Shown here piece after piece: positions 33,200 through 47,150 of a stretch of 64,000 nucleotides of DNA. The stretch's first letter is position 1, and the number at the start of each line of letters is the position of its first letter. A program made the translations under genes and the position numbers. The notes below the pieces were generated by a model that was given only the letters and a program-made list of their open reading frames with translations, was not told the DNA's origin and ran no database searches. This DNA comes from Theocolax elegans (lineage: Eukaryota; Arthropoda; Insecta; Hymenoptera; Cerocephalidae), in NCBI GenBank assembly GCA_026168455.1, contig CM047430.1, positions 27,608,735 through 27,672,734 of the forward strand, in the 5' to 3' direction.

Positions 33200-36100
33200 A
33201 TTATTCTGGAAAATCTTCAGAAATGTCATTACTTCAATGTGGGTAAAGAGATATATGGATCAATAACTCTAAGTTCCTAAGAGCACAAGGTAAGACTGGA
33301 AAATACGAGGGTCTTGTAGCGTTTCACTCGGATGTACGTATACATACCTATAGGTGAGGTATACACGTCTAGTAAGGAATTACTGGTGAAAAATCCCGAT
33401 ATTGTTTGACGTGCCGTTGCGGAAGAGAAATTCATAGGTAATGTGCCATAAAGCCTTCGGTCAGACGTTGTATTATTTCGTATTTCGAAATAACTCGATT
33501 AACCGTGCGAAATGTCGATCCTTTATTCGTCCTCGACATTTTCGGATTCACCGTCCCGACAGGTCAAACAGTTCTTTCTAATTATTATTTAACACCTATC
33601 GTATAAATCCGACGCGTATACTTTTCTTTCGTAATGTTTACGTCACTTAACGAAATCTTCGGTGGGTCTTTTTTTCTGGATCTTGCGCCAGGTATAAGAA
33701 TAACGCGGATGACGATTCGACAACAGCTAATAATGTACCTTCTTCCAGATGCGTCGTAGAAAAAATATATCAATTTTTAATGCATCGATCGCATATTCGC
33801 TTGACATCCCTTTTTCGAACGTTTATTTTCAAAGATTTTCTTTTACATAATCTTTTAAAGTATGCAATTTATACGTTATATCGACATATACACATCTAAA
33901 TAAACGTGTCTGTGTCATTTAAATAATTGATAAATCATCACGTTTATTCAATTATTCGCAGATATTGCATTATTTGTGACGTTTATAACATTACATGTAT
34001 TAATACTGATTCATTTTCGAAAGTACAATGGGATTTATTCTTGTAGTAATATTGTACAATGGATTTATTATAATATGTTATACAAAAGGAATATAGAGGA
34101 AATAAATCACAAGTTAAATATATCAATGTTGCGTATATAAACATTTCAATTTTGTATACGTGTGCAATGAAAAAAGTTATAACCTACTTTTGGAATTCCA
34201 AACTGACAAACCAATTAGAAAAGTTGATTTTTTTACGCATAATTATACGTATATATATACGCAATAGTAGGACCCCTTTACAAAACTTTCGAAACATTTA
34301 GTAATTCTATGAATAATTATTATTTGCATTTGAACTTCTTTTAAATTAAAATAATTCTTTTTTACTATTAATTACATTTTGGAAATTAGCTTTAGAATAA
34401 TTTGGAGGTAAGTTAATAATATAGAGTGTACAATAACCGGGCGTATTTTGATGAAGTTGTATAAAAATTCTTCGTGCGGGAGGTTCTCTCCGTTAAAAAC
34501 GTCGTATATAAAATAATAAAGTTTGCCTGTGATATCTAACTTTCGGAGCGACTCACGCATGAAAAATGGCGCAAAATTGGAGTAGTCGCCAAAGGGGTGC
34601 ACGCACCAAAAAGCGACGATTTTTTCTACCGGGTCTTAGGTATTTACATGGGTCTCGGTGAAACATGTATATTGTAATAAAATTCCAATTAAATAAACAA
34701 ATTTTGAACCTTACGGCGAAATCAAATAATGTATGTATATTATTTAAGGTGAACCTTTGCTTGAAAAAGACAATAAATTAAATTATATTGGAAAAAAAAC
34801 TCGTGAATTCCGTGTATTTGTTAGAAGTTTAAAGAATATCTCTCTTGATGCATGCAAATGTAGCGAAAGTAACCTTTTGATTTTCATGGGTAACGCAGAA
34901 ATTCTTTGGTGTACCGTGGAGTTAATTTAGCTGCTACCTGATTTTGAGACCTCGCTAACGAACGGATTACAAGTTGTACACGAAATTTGTTAAAGATACA
35001 CCTCTTCCTCAAATGAACTCGGATATAATGGATATTTTAAAGAAAACATACTTGGAACGTAATTTTGAACGTCATTTACAATTTTATACACATACATGTA
35101 TTGCGACATTTAAATTAAAATATCTGTTTCACGAAGAAGAAGTAAAGTAAAGAATAGTAATAAGAATAAAAAGATCGAATAAAAGGAGAATAACGAATAG
35201 TTGGAAAAGTCAGTTAGTTTGCACGTGGGCGTTTAATATTTGGGTGTAGCATCCCCGAATTGATCCCCCGTCCTAAAGAAGAGCCGAAGGTGCATCCAAG
35301 CGTAAAATAAACCAGCGTCGAAATATTCCGGTGCACCTCCCCAAGGAAGCGAAACAAGAGAGGCTAGAAAAAGGCCAAGCGGATTTGTAGGTCAACGTAG
35401 CGTCAAAGAATCCAAGTAGATGTATGCAGACTGAATCTAACGCGTCTCACGCGTATACGAGCCGAGCGTGCGACCGAGTCTGCGTCAAAGATGGGTATGC
35501 AAATCGTCCCGCATTACCATTCTCATGAGTCTCCAACGGCGAGCCGTGAGCGGCGTTCATTTTCATCCCTGTTATGGGAATAATTCGCGTCCTCCACGAA
35601 TCCTTTGGCCTTCGTTCTCTTTTTCTCTTTTCCTATCTTTTTCTCTTTTTTCCTACGGGTTCCCGCCCGGTTGGCCTAAATTTCTGCGCTCTCGGCCTTT
35701 CTCCTTCACTCCTCCCTCGGATACTCGCATCTATATGTATATATATATATATATACGTTTGACTCTCGAATGAGCTACGAGAATGAATGATCCTTCGGGG
35801 GTGTGCCGGCGAACATCTGACATTTTGATGCGGCATTAGCCAGACCCACCGCTAGACGAATGATTTATTTAACGGGGAAGATCTTTTGTTTTACGCTACC
35901 GGGTTACCGTATGTCCCTTTTTCCTTTCTTTTTCTCATTTCCTTTTTCTCTCCTTGCCTCACCGCTTCTTTTTCTGCATATCCATATTTTTTCACTCTCC
36001 TCTCCGTTTTGATCGAGTTTACGCTCGAGAGTAACGTTTGCATCCCAACGAGGCGGCTCGGCTCGCGTGACCGAGGTTTTAATTTATGTCGAATGATCTT

Positions 36101-36900
36101 TTTTAAATAATGTGAGAGAGCGTTATTTACGAAAGGGCAAAACTCTTACGACTCAAAATATTGTTATTGCGTATTTTCTGGTCTTTGCAACGTCGTGCGC
36201 CACTGCTACAAGATTATACATAAGTGCTCGTAAATTTTTCGTACACTACCTTTATCTTAAAAATATAGTACTTGGCTGCCTAGATCCTGTAAACTATTTG
36301 GAGACTAGATTCGATTATTTCCTCGATTTACGGGCGAAAATACGTGACATTTTATACGTTTTAGTTTTAAAAAATATTTATAACGCAAAAACAGCGATAT
36401 TGTCCATAGTCTCACGTAGAAACAGAAGAATATAGATTGATGCATAGGTCGTAAGTGTCTAACTTCAAAATTGGGTTAGTCGCGGCAAAAATCGTGATCG
36501 TGAGAAGAAATTAAATCGATTGTAACCAGACGTGCCACAATGTTTAAATTGATCGCGTAAGTAACTAATATTTGAATTTTGTAACGACGAAGAACTCTTA
36601 ACTTGCAATAATACTTGTTAATTTAGAAACATTTTTAATTTAGAAAAACTTGTCAAAGCATCGTTTATTCAAAAGATAAATGAAACGCATATCCATCGAA
36701 TTAAATATTTTAAAAATCTGTATAATTTAGTACAAAAATTATATGATTGAACATTAGTACGTTAAGAGTACATCTAATAATTAGGTAAACTAATAGAAAA
36801 TACCCGGTGCCGCAATATTCGTCTGCAGCTTCTTTCGTGGCCTGCTTCAGAGCCATCCAGATGTAACCTCTCGTACCGCGACGTGACACGCGATATTCAA
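33200..36900. other. Unique DNA with a GC-richer, possibly regulatory tract
   Basis: Mostly AT-rich. From about 35220 to 36070 the sequence is GC-richer and of higher complexity, and contains a POU-type octamer ATGCAAAT at 35497-35504. It has no recognisable exon; open frames at 35468-35773 and 36112-36435 lack motifs. A 76-codon minus-strand frame at 34372-34602 has mixed codon use but is also unrecognised. Confidence 0.45.
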
Positions 36901-36998
36901 TGTTTGTTATATATTTGATGCCCGCCCGACATTTGCAAAACCGAGGCGAAGCCGAGGTTTTTGCTGGTCGGGGGCGGGCATCAAAAATATAACATACA
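36901..36998. repeat. GC-rich palindrome in AT-rich DNA
   Basis: Arms of about 45 bp (tgttatatatttgatgcccg... and its inverse) pair to a tip made of ccgaggc/gccgagg. The GC-rich tip contrasts with AT-rich outer arms. It is likely a small palindromic MITE, perhaps TA-targeted. Confidence 0.85.
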
Positions 36999-38971
36999 TA
37001 CATAAGCATGTATAAATTTATTGTTAAATCGTATTACTTTAGAAGCGGTTTTAATGCAAAGTTGCGATAAACAGCGTGCATAGAAGTCGACTTTACATGA
37101 TTAAAATTTACATTTGTAGTCAAATATCAATTGCACTGTTAAAATTTGAACATAAAAAAATGAAACATATTTCTTTCACATGTATTTACATCACCGATAT
37201 TAAATCAATACTAAATTGATAGTGTGAAATTTGAAAATGACACGAAATAGATAGAATGAGCACAGTCTACAATACTTTTTTCTAATAAAAAATAGAAACT
37301 ATCTGAAGCATATGGACGCATGTATTAGCTAGCTAATAACGTGTGATACACTAGTTGCGTTCAATATGCATTCCTATTTAACTATTAACCAAACAAAATT
37401 TCAAAATTCATATCTTTTCATAGACACGTCAAAGATACCAGTGAAGCTCTACTCCTTTTTTTTGAAAATGTTTTTACCCGCATGGCGTATATATATATAT
37501 ATAAATATATGTAACGAAATGTACCCGGATATATTCGGTCACGTATCTCATTCAAGCTTGTCATTTCTAATACATACGATGACCATCCTACTGTGAAAAT
37601 TATCCATCGAAATACACATTTGGAGTCCGGCTGGATTTTCGGTCATAATTCGTCCGACTTCCTGCCAAACGTAATATGTTTCTTTTACCTTTCTGTTCCC
37701 ATTCAACAAAATTTAAATATACCGTCAAAATGATATTACGAAAATCAACAGAAAGTTAGAAATAGTAATCGGTTGTATTTAATTAACTAAAATGTAGATC
37801 TAATTTAGGATGCGTTTATTATAATTTAATTTGTCTCAAAGTAGAGATTATATCGCATTTTTTTGTTACGATCGTATAGATGAAGAATAACGATATTCGC
37901 AAAAAAACGATTTAGCTAAAACTGCAATATAATATATTTTAATCCAAAGAATTAACGATTTCATAAGAAATATTTATGTTCCCTTTTTTTATTTAAAGGA
38001 CAAGGGTCTGTCTGTGCACTAATTCAAATAATTAGGGTTTAAAGAAGATCTAAGCATACTTAATTTAATGTTTTCAGCAGCGATTTCTTAATATATTGTT
38101 TACAGAACATTCAATGCAATGAAATGGATCACGCTTGAAATCGAAACTGTTAATTCGAGTTTTTTTTCCTGCTTATACGATATTTGGTTTGTCGAGATAT
38201 TTCCATTTTAAAAAAGCATCTTTGCTCCCCATAATTTTTGTTAAATTGGCGTAGAATTGTCCCTAGGGTCAAAGAAGAGAACAAACGGGATAAGGGTCAT
38301 CTCTTTTGGCTAAGAAAATGAAATCCTTCAATTTCAACGAAATCCGTTTCCCAAAGGTCATGCATCCTCCTTGTTCGTAATTTTTGCACGTGCACCTGTT
38401 TTATTCGTATCCGCGGGAAATCGATTCTCGCGTGCGAGTGCTCGCGCATCGCTACTCCATTGACGTGTCGATGTGTGTGCGTGTACTTTTTCATTATGGC
38501 TTTGTCTCCCCATCGATCTGCACAAAAATGAGAATGATTTTTTTAGGCAGCTACCGATCGACGAGAACATAGAATCCGGATACTAATGTTTGAGTATTTA
38601 CGAATTCTTTCTCTATACACTCGAGAATTTTTTTATTTTATTTACCCTTTTTATTTTCGGGAACGATTTATCAGTTCAGCAACGGCTACTATTTTTTTAT
38701 TTTAAAATGGCATTTAGGTGACGTACCAGGATAAAAATTAATCGATACTACAGAAGCATATTGCCACTCGAAAAGTTCTGGCAGTGTCTTTCTCGATGTA
38801 GAATATATCTCATAATAGGTATTATTTTCCGCACCGTTTCTCATCCCAACGGGCTTTTTTTTATTCCCATCCGCGCATATAAGCATCCTTTACACCCTCT
38901 TAACCGACAAAGGAAACACACGGTTCAAACGCGATCCATTTCAAAAACTTCCGTAATTCCTCCGCAGTTCT

Positions 38972-39021
<50 letters not shown>

Positions 39022-39629
39022 GAAGTCGCAGGAAGGCACCTTAGAAAATCTCCCGCGTTCCGTCTCCCTTCTCCAGTCGCGCCTCACGCCCCCGCGTTTT
39101 CCTTTATTTTCGGAAAATCCTGAGGGATGAAGACTAAGGTTCAATCAAACAGAAAGAAAGTAGTTCAATCTCTTTCGAGCGGAGCCACCGGGCTCCTTCT
39201 CCTTCAACCCTCTGCCACTCTTTTTCTTTCTCTTTCTCTTTCTCGCACTAGCACTCGTTTAGTTCTAGGCGACTTATACCTTTGCGTTGCAAGTGCGAGC
39301 CACTCCACCTTTGTGCCGCGCGGCTCGCGTTTGACGTTCCACGAGAGCTACCTCTGCAAGTTAGTTGCCCTATGTATCGCTGATGGAAGGGGGGAACACG
39401 AAATTTGTTTTCCTTTCGCCGCGCAAGTCTGAATTTTTTAGTTGCTCTTGAATCTACTGTGAAAATTAACAACAATTTTCTAAACTTCCCTCTACGAAAT
39501 TTAAACTTTCAAAGCGCGTTTAACAGAGAACGTCCAGGAGAAAAAAGCTAATTGCATATTGTTTAACGTTTATACATATATATATTTGTAACTAATCTAT
39601 TCAAAGTATAGATGTACATATTGTACTTA
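36999..39629. other. Unique DNA with a long CT microsatellite
   Basis: (TC)n runs from about 38976 to 39014 inside a GC-richer, pyrimidine-rich tract (38880-39430). Long frames in that tract reflect the low-complexity composition. Nothing else is recognised. Confidence 0.5.
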
Positions 39630-39850
39630 GGGGGATGCCGTAATACCGACAAAACCATTTTTCCAATTTTCCGTTTTATTAGATAAATGCGTAAAATTTC
39701 CAAATTTTGCCAACGTATCAATAATCTATATATTACATATAATTGTAGGTACGTTTGCAAAAATGCGATTAAACAAAAATTAAGTGCATAAAACGAAAAA
39801 TGGATAATATCGGTAGATGAGTATAAGGTATAGGAGACTACGGCATCCCC
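39630..39850. mobile_element. MITE with GGGGATGCCGTA ends
   Basis: The 12-bp perfect terminal repeats GGGGATGCCGTA (39631-39642) and TACGGCATCCCC (39839-39850) enclose 220 bp. Weaker inversion continues inside, with 'cgttttat' in both arms. The flanks TTA/TTG weakly suggest a 3-bp target of PIF/Harbinger type, but this is uncertain. Confidence 0.75.
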
Positions 39851-42800
39851 TTGACGGGTGAGTGCAGTATGTTTAACCAGTATATATATTTACCTACAAC
39901 AGTATAATTGTGTCGACAAAATGTTTATTTAAAACATAGATTTTTAAGGCGAAATAACAACTTTTGAATTGAAATTGAATTCATGTCCAGGTGCCCAAAT
40001 TTTATATCACAATTTGTATAATTGGTAACAGCAGCTGCTATACACCCGCAAATCTCTCAAAATGTCCACTCACTGTCGAACGAAATGGAAGGTTTTAGAG
40101 AGCTCCTCAATTTTCAATCAATCATAGTTAATCGAGTAATGGTGCTTTACAAAACGTAATGAAATGTAAATTAGCCGTAAATGATTTATCGGAATTACAA
40201 TTATTATATACTCTCACTGATAAAATATAATAATCCGTAACATAATTTAACGTTTTTACCCTTAATGCAAATTTATTTCCACGTATACAATTAAAATACT
40301 TTGTCGTGAATATTGGGGTGACAAGTGAAAATAATTACAAAGTAATTAACAAATCTTATTGTACACATACACATGTTTGCATGTTTGAAATCGCGTGCGC
40401 GCTCGTACGAGAATTTCGATACATCAACGTCGAGAGAAAAATCGCCCGGTCAATCCAACATCTCAATTTCAATATTACAAAAAAAATGGTATACAGTTAA
40501 GCGCGTGCGCTCGTTTTCTAACGGTTTTGATCGCACCGACGGTATATGCTCATATTGCGCAGCTGGAACTTTTCAACGCAGAGCTTTATCGGCTACGTCA
40601 AAGGCAATCCGGTACCGCGGACAAAGTTCACAAAGTGTGGAAAATCCAATCTGCCGCGCACTCTCCTTTTTTTCGGTACTCCCTAGTCCTAACAAAGCTG
40701 TGATTCTCAATCCCCCGCCCGTGAAAAACTAATCAATGTCCCCGGCTCGTACGAGCAAAGGATCCCAGCTAATAATCGACTTGCCAGTAAATTCGTGCAT
40801 TTAAAGAGCTATAAAATAAAGCGGTAAAGCACACAGCTCGAGCGATTGAATTTTCCGCGCGTCGAGTGGGATTTCCGCGACACATGCACCGGAAATCCCG
40901 CGGGAACGTCACCGAGAAAAGCGATGCGTTTCTCGCGATTATATTACTGCGTATATATACATATAGGTATGTATATACGATGTACATCGCGAAACAGCGC
41001 AGAGTCTCTATATATCCATTTGTCGAATATTTATGTAAGTTCTATTTTTTTTATTATTGAAAATACTATTGGATTTGGAATGTTGATATCGACAGGATTG
41101 ATGCAACATGAACCTTTTTCCTTCAAATGTATAAATATATTATTTTATTGATTATCGTGTACTTGCGATATTTACGATTTTTTGTCTTTCTGTAATCGAC
41201 AGTTAGAAGTAACATTTTCATAATCTTTGTACACTACTTATCTAATTAAAATTACTTTTTATGTTACAGGTGAGCAATCGTGTAAGCACAGAGTACACCT
41301 ACTTGTACGTAAGTTGAAGTACGATTTTATTGCGATTAGATTTAAATTACTACACGAGTCTCGCTGCAAAAGTACTGTACAAAAAAATGTACTTTATGCG
41401 GGTAATGGAAATTCGTTTAACGGCTCAACCCGGTATAATTGACCTCTACACCTTAATCCTATGTATATGTATATGTATGTGTATATGTATAAAATTTATT
41501 TGTACATAGATTACGGAATGCTGTTGTTGGACAACAAAAGACTTTATAAACGTTATTGATAAAATGTCAGTGAATATATATCCTTGATAAAAATCTAAAA
41601 ATATAACCCATTCAATTTCTTTCGGTTTATCAAATATCTGATTTTTGAAGAGTGTAGAATATTTTTGTATGATATACTTGTTTGCTTTTGTATAACAATT
41701 TTTATACTTTTTCCTTCTATTTTTTTTTGTAAGTCGATTGTGCACCTCTCCATTCGAACCAATTCGATAAATTTTAGCTCTCTTCCTAACTCAAAGTGAG
41801 CAAAAGATAGTTTTCGCGAAATTTCCGGTTTTATTTTATTAAATTTAAAAAGGAACTGTTGAACTAAAAAATGTAAATATTATTTTTAACGCTGCCCAGA
41901 GCATAAATTTAAATAAAATATATTTTATGTGCGAGAGAATGAATAATGTTTTAATACATTTAAATCTGTACTGATATATTTTCGTATCCGCAGCTGATTT
42001 GTCCTCTACATAAAAAAACTATTCTGATACATCCATCGGGTAGGAATATAAATATAAAAGTGCGGCTTTGAACAACAAATCGTAGCTTGTTCCGTTAATA
42101 AGATAAAAGGCGAAAGAGAATATTAGACGAAGGCTTAAGAGACGTAGAAAAAATATTGTTGAGCGAAGAGGGTTGAATAATGGGTGAGCCAGCATAATTA
42201 TTCAGGGTAGTCCTTCTCGCCGTAAATTGAAGCGGTATAGAATCCCTCGGCTCTCCTCGTCGAAAGTGCAATAAAATAGCGCGCGAACGTACGTGAATAT
42301 ACACGTAGACTGCACTGGATGGACCAGCAAACGAGCGAAATAAAAGTCCGTAATTTGTGCGGCTCGTCATCCACGGTCTAGATATATTTGCGCTCAAGGG
42401 AAAAAAAAGTTAAATAAAAGTTATATAAAACTCGGAGAGAATTTACAAAAGTACTTCGGTGACTAGTCGACTTTATAATTTATTTAACTCCCTCGAACCT
42501 AAGATTTATAAAACTGTGCCAGCTTAGTAACTTTCCCACTTTATTAGAAGTTACAAAATACAATTTTTTTTTATAACTTTTCTCTGATTTAGCTGTTTGA
42601 TTAAATGCCTAGCTTTGACGTTTCATTGAAAAACGTTGTTTTCCAAACACTTTACGATCATTGATAATAATTATTAGACTATTTATTAAAATCTTTGAAT
42701 TAAATTCTAATGAAAAATTAACGAGTCAAGTCTTCTACGTATTTCCAATGGCTCGAATAGTTTTAGAGATTTCAAAGATTTTAATTATAAATATATAATA

Positions 42801-43446
42801 ATGGTAATTTTATAACTGCAAAAATATTATTATTTTTTAAGCGGTGCCGCAATTTTGTATTATTATTAAGTAAGTTTGTTTTCGTACTTACAATTAGTTG
42901 AACTTTCATAATAATTTTGTTTAAATACCGAGGCATGATTTTTTCGTCAAAGAATCGTCTAATGGATTCTAGAAGAAGAAAAAATAATCGTATTTTCGTA
43001 AAATTTAAAAGAATAACCCTATAACCCAACGTAAATAATTTCAATTCGCATACCAACCCACACATACTTCTAATTATCACTTAAAGCGTAAAATATCTTT
43101 AATAGTTTAAAAGTTAATGTATTATTTCAATTAATTTTTATTCTATTGTTTTAGATGATCAATCAAACGTAAAATTTAAAACCATTGAAGAAAATCGAAA
43201 GTAAAGTTAAAATTAAAGCTCTTAGCTCAAGTTTTTCCCTCGTGTTATCCAAGTAATTATTAAAATGTTATTAGAACCTGAATTGTTTAAATTTGCGTAA
43301 AACTCCATTTCCCCTAAGTTAAAAGAATCGGAAGACTTTGTCCTCAGATCCATTGGACATAACCTGGGTGAATATCCAAATTAACGAGGTAATTTTTACG
43401 GTTCAAAGAGTCATATCTTAGAACTCCAGTCAAACTCATTACTCAA
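39851..43446. other. Unique DNA with one exon-like frame
   Basis: Mostly AT-rich. The GC-richer part at 40370-40980 contains an exon-like frame discussed in the findings (40491-40703). Hexamer-type TATGTA repeats lie at about 41461-41490. No RNA gene or element end is recognised. Confidence 0.45.
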
Positions 43447-45194
43447 CCCGTGTAAAAAAAAAGTCTGGGAAAAGTCTGGCTTATAAGGTCTTGGCAAAGT
43501 CTAGTTGGTGAGACTATCCCATACTTTTTGCCAAACTTAATATATTTTATTTTTAAAGTCTAGGAGAATTCAACAAGGCTTTCTCCCGCACATTTTGCCA
43601 GACTTTATAATTATTTTTGAAGTCTGGGATAAATAAGCCATACTTTCTCCCGCACTTAATACCATACTAGACTTTGTAATTTTTTAAAAAGTAAAAGTAT
43701 ATATATAGAAATGGAATAAAAAAAACCGTATTAGTTTTTTGTCCTATATTATTCAGCTTACTTTATTTTTTTTATTTTAACTAATCTTATGTAATCTTAT
43801 GTAGTCTTTTTTCAGAACTCAAAATTTTTTTTAAGATGTAACTAACAAGGAGAACATTTCAAGTTTGGGAAACGGATCGTGCCCAGCTTGTAGGATACGT
43901 TTTCTGATATAAAAATATGTAGAAAACCAGAGCCGCAGACCCTAACAATCGTTTTTTCAAAAGTAATACGCTATTAAAACAAAATTTACAAAAAAATAGA
44001 GACTTCACTTCAAATGCTTGTAACTTACTCACTTTCTAACCTATCAAATATTGACATTCAAACTAAAGTTTAATAAAAAGCTGAAATAAAATAGATATAA
44101 TAATAAAAAGGACGCTCAAATCCGTTGAAATGGAGCGAAGTCATAGCCTAATTAAGAATTAGAAGCAATTTTAAAAAGAATTGAGCAGTACAAATTTTAT
44201 TGATTTTTTTTAAACTAAATTTTTTTAAATTCTTAATTCGGCTATAACTTTGCTCCATTTCAATGGATTTTAGCGTCTTTTTTTTTAAATTATATCTATT
44301 TTATTTCAGCTTTTTATTAAACTTTAGTTTGAATGTCAATATTTAAGATGGAGAATAATGTAAAGTGTTGGAAATAATTATGTAAATAGTTTTAATTTTC
44401 ATTCATCCTTTTGACAACAAAATCGGTCGGACGATTCAGCTGTGATGATGGAAGTATTCAAGTGACTCTATCTCCCTCTCACGGTCACATTTCAACTACT
44501 CCTATACATTTTTACCTCTGTAGGCCATCTCTCACGGGCTGGAAAGCATAGCTTCCTTTTCTATCTCACGCACCTTCCGTATTTGCTATCTCACTTTGAG
44601 AAACCACAAAGAAAAATGAAAATTTCTCTAATTCTAAACGAAAAGATTTCGACATCTGAAATCTTTATATCGCTTTATTTTAAAGATGGGGAAATGAATA
44701 AACACCAAATTTTGTAGAAAGCATAAAAAGTAACTAAGGATTATTAGGAGACTGAAATTGAGACGGATAAAGAGATATTTCTATTAAAAATAAATAAAAG
44801 TAAAAACCGGAAGTTCGTTTTAGCTGTATATAAGGCTAGTGCCACGTACCCATACTTGCCTCGGGTGCGCGACACGCGCCCCTTGATTTTTTCTTTTCAG
44901 GTTACGTCGACATTTTCGCGTATAGACTACACTACGTTCTGAGGATATGTTTGTGTTAATATCTTGATTTTCTGATATATATATATATTATATATTATAT
45001 ATACTTTTTAAAAAATTACAAAATCTAGTATGGTATTAAGTGGGGGAGATAGTCTGGCTGATTTCTCCGAGACTTTAAAAATAAAATATATTAAGTCTGG
45101 CAAAAAGTATGGGATAGTCTCACCAGCTAGACTTTGCCAAGACTTTATAAGTCAGACTTTTCCTAGACGTTCCCCATACTTTTTTTTACACGGG
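43447..45194. mobile_element. Long-TIR element, 1.75 kb, with a nested MITE
   Basis: The ends are CCCGTGTAAAAAAAAAGT and its inverse ACTTTTTTTTACACGGG. The inverted arms (43447-43710 and about 44984-45194) are both built from repeated agtctgg(ca) words. The interior has no transposase frame. A separate palindromic insertion lies at 44046-44344. Two identical bases (AA) flank the ends. The CCCGYGTAAAA terminus also occurs on the foldback element at 18691-19356, so the two may belong to one superfamily. Confidence 0.8.
44046..44344. mobile_element. Nested palindromic MITE, 299 bp
   Basis: The arms of about 115 bp begin aaatattgacattcaaac and end with the inverse. Both contain 'ttaataaaaagctgaaata' and 'gaaatggagc', around a loop of about 60 bp. 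It lies within the interior of the long-TIR element, so it inserted later. Confidence 0.85.
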
Positions 45195-46839
45195 AAATGA
45201 TGCGACGCCTCCTTATATTTTCAAAATCGAAAGTTAAATGAATATCATCGAAATTGTTTTCGCAGTTTTGTATTAATAAACTATAAATTTTGATGAATTG
45301 AAATTCATAAGCTATAATTTTTATCAAAAATAAAAGCTCAAAAGTATCAAATTAAATGTATTTTAAAGTGCCTCGGATGATTGTGGAGCTAGATCATAAT
45401 CACATCGGCTGTTCTCTCTTTCTCTTACCGACGAGTCCATTAAAACCAAATCCAATAGTGGCAATCAATTATACGAACGAATTATCGCCTCTTTTCATCT
45501 TACATAAAAAATTTTTTATACTCTCCCGGTGAATTTTATGAAGAATAGTCATAAAAACAAATATAACTAACAAAAGTAACGACCCGTTACTTCACTTTGT
45601 GCCTTACTCCTTATCGTTATTTTTACGACTTTTCTCTATGAAATCTTCAAAATACTATTTACTAGGTGTGAACTTAAGAGAAATAATTTCAGGTATATCA
45701 CGAAGTTACTTTTTTAAACATTAATCTCTATAAAAGGGTAAACTGATTAATCGAATTTAGAGGTTTATCATTTATGCAAATAGATGATATTATATTTAGG
45801 GAATTAATAATGAATAATGAAATCAATGTGTCAAAATTGTATGGAATGACGCATCTAATCGATGCAGCGGTGATTGTTAGTGCAAGTAAACATTGGTATA
45901 AAATTGAATAAAATGTAGGTATAGATGGAAAAGGTAATTTAATAATTGATCGAGGCAATGATCCACCAATAAGTCGTTAATATCATTCGAATCACGTGTA
46001 CGAGAAGACCCAGAAAATGTCCGATGCTTCAATGCGCTTCGTTAGAATCATACGAATAATCTAAATGAATTACAAATTTAAAACCATCTCTGGGATAAAT
46101 CGCGAGTACCGGGTTGTGTACGAATACGGGAAATCCAGGGCGAAACGTAGAGTTAACTAGTTACGTTGACAAATTGAATTACAACTCTGACAAAGTGTCA
46201 TGCATACTGAGATATAAAAATATTGAGTTTGCGTCTGGTAATGGCAACTCTCCTCTTAACAGTATTTAAATCAATCACTCTTGTTAACAAACAAACAAAA
46301 AAGAAATACGAAAAGTTTAATCGCAGATACAATTGTTTTAAATGGGTAAACGAGATAGATAGAATCTATTTAGATATATTATTGTTAGAGATTGGTAAAT
46401 AATTCAGTAGTAATTTTAAATTTAATTAATTCATCTTTTCATTGTTATATACGTTATATTTTACCTTTAGATGAGATTCGATTGAGCTCAGAAAGTAACC
46501 GTGGAGACATTTAAAAACATTCCATTAATATAAAATTTAGTGATTTAGTGATTTACTAGAAAGAAAAGTTATATAAGATTAACAGTTAAAGAGAAAAGGT
46601 GAAAGTATCTATCCACAATGAACTGTTTCAAAACCTGAGGAAAGAAAGTTTAAAAATTTTAATTTTATTTTTCTTGAAAGTTTAGATTAAATACACGTAT
46701 TCTGGATGAAAGTGGAAACGTGTACAACAATACTAATTTTTAAAGCGAAACGCAATTAGATTTAACGAAGTGAAGGAATAGTTGTAAAAATACAGTACTC
46801 AAAATATAAATGAAATAAAGTTTCGATAGAAGGGACGGT
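45195..46839. other. AT-rich unique DNA, no gene seen
   Basis: No element ends, RNA boxes or plausible exons were recognised. Confidence 0.55.
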
Positions 46840-47150
46840 TGTGCGCGCAATAGAGTAACGCTTAAAGTCAAATATCAAATAAAGAAATTTCCCGAACTTT
46901 TAGAAATATCCGGCAATAAAAGTCCTTCATCAATTTCGTAGCGGTACGATTTTTCCAAGTTGAACGGAATGAAAATATACTTTAGTTCGGATTGGCCAGT
47001 TTAGTTATATCTCTTTGTACGCGAGGGAAGAGAAATCGGTTGAAACAAAAGAATCAAGAGATTTCACGCACGGAATATAAGAGGGAGAGATGGGGGAGGG
47101 GGGAGAGGAGGGGGAGAGATGTCTGAAATGCGCTCAATCAAAGGCTAATA
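46840..47150 (+). repeat. 311-bp segment, first direct copy
   Basis: Recurs directly at 48193-48502 and, in part, inverted at 52423-52579. It includes a GA-rich block (gggagagatggggg...). At two diagnostic positions it differs from both other copies: gagatg against gagagg, and tgcgctc against tgcactc. Confidence 0.93.

Noticed and set aside
34372..34602. 76-codon minus-strand frame with reasonable codon mix
   Set aside because: No recognised family, no splice-site pair and a non-ATG first codon.
41744..41760. Box B-like GGTTCGAATGG on the minus strand
   Set aside because: No box A occurs at a suitable distance upstream and no tRNA-like fold is present.
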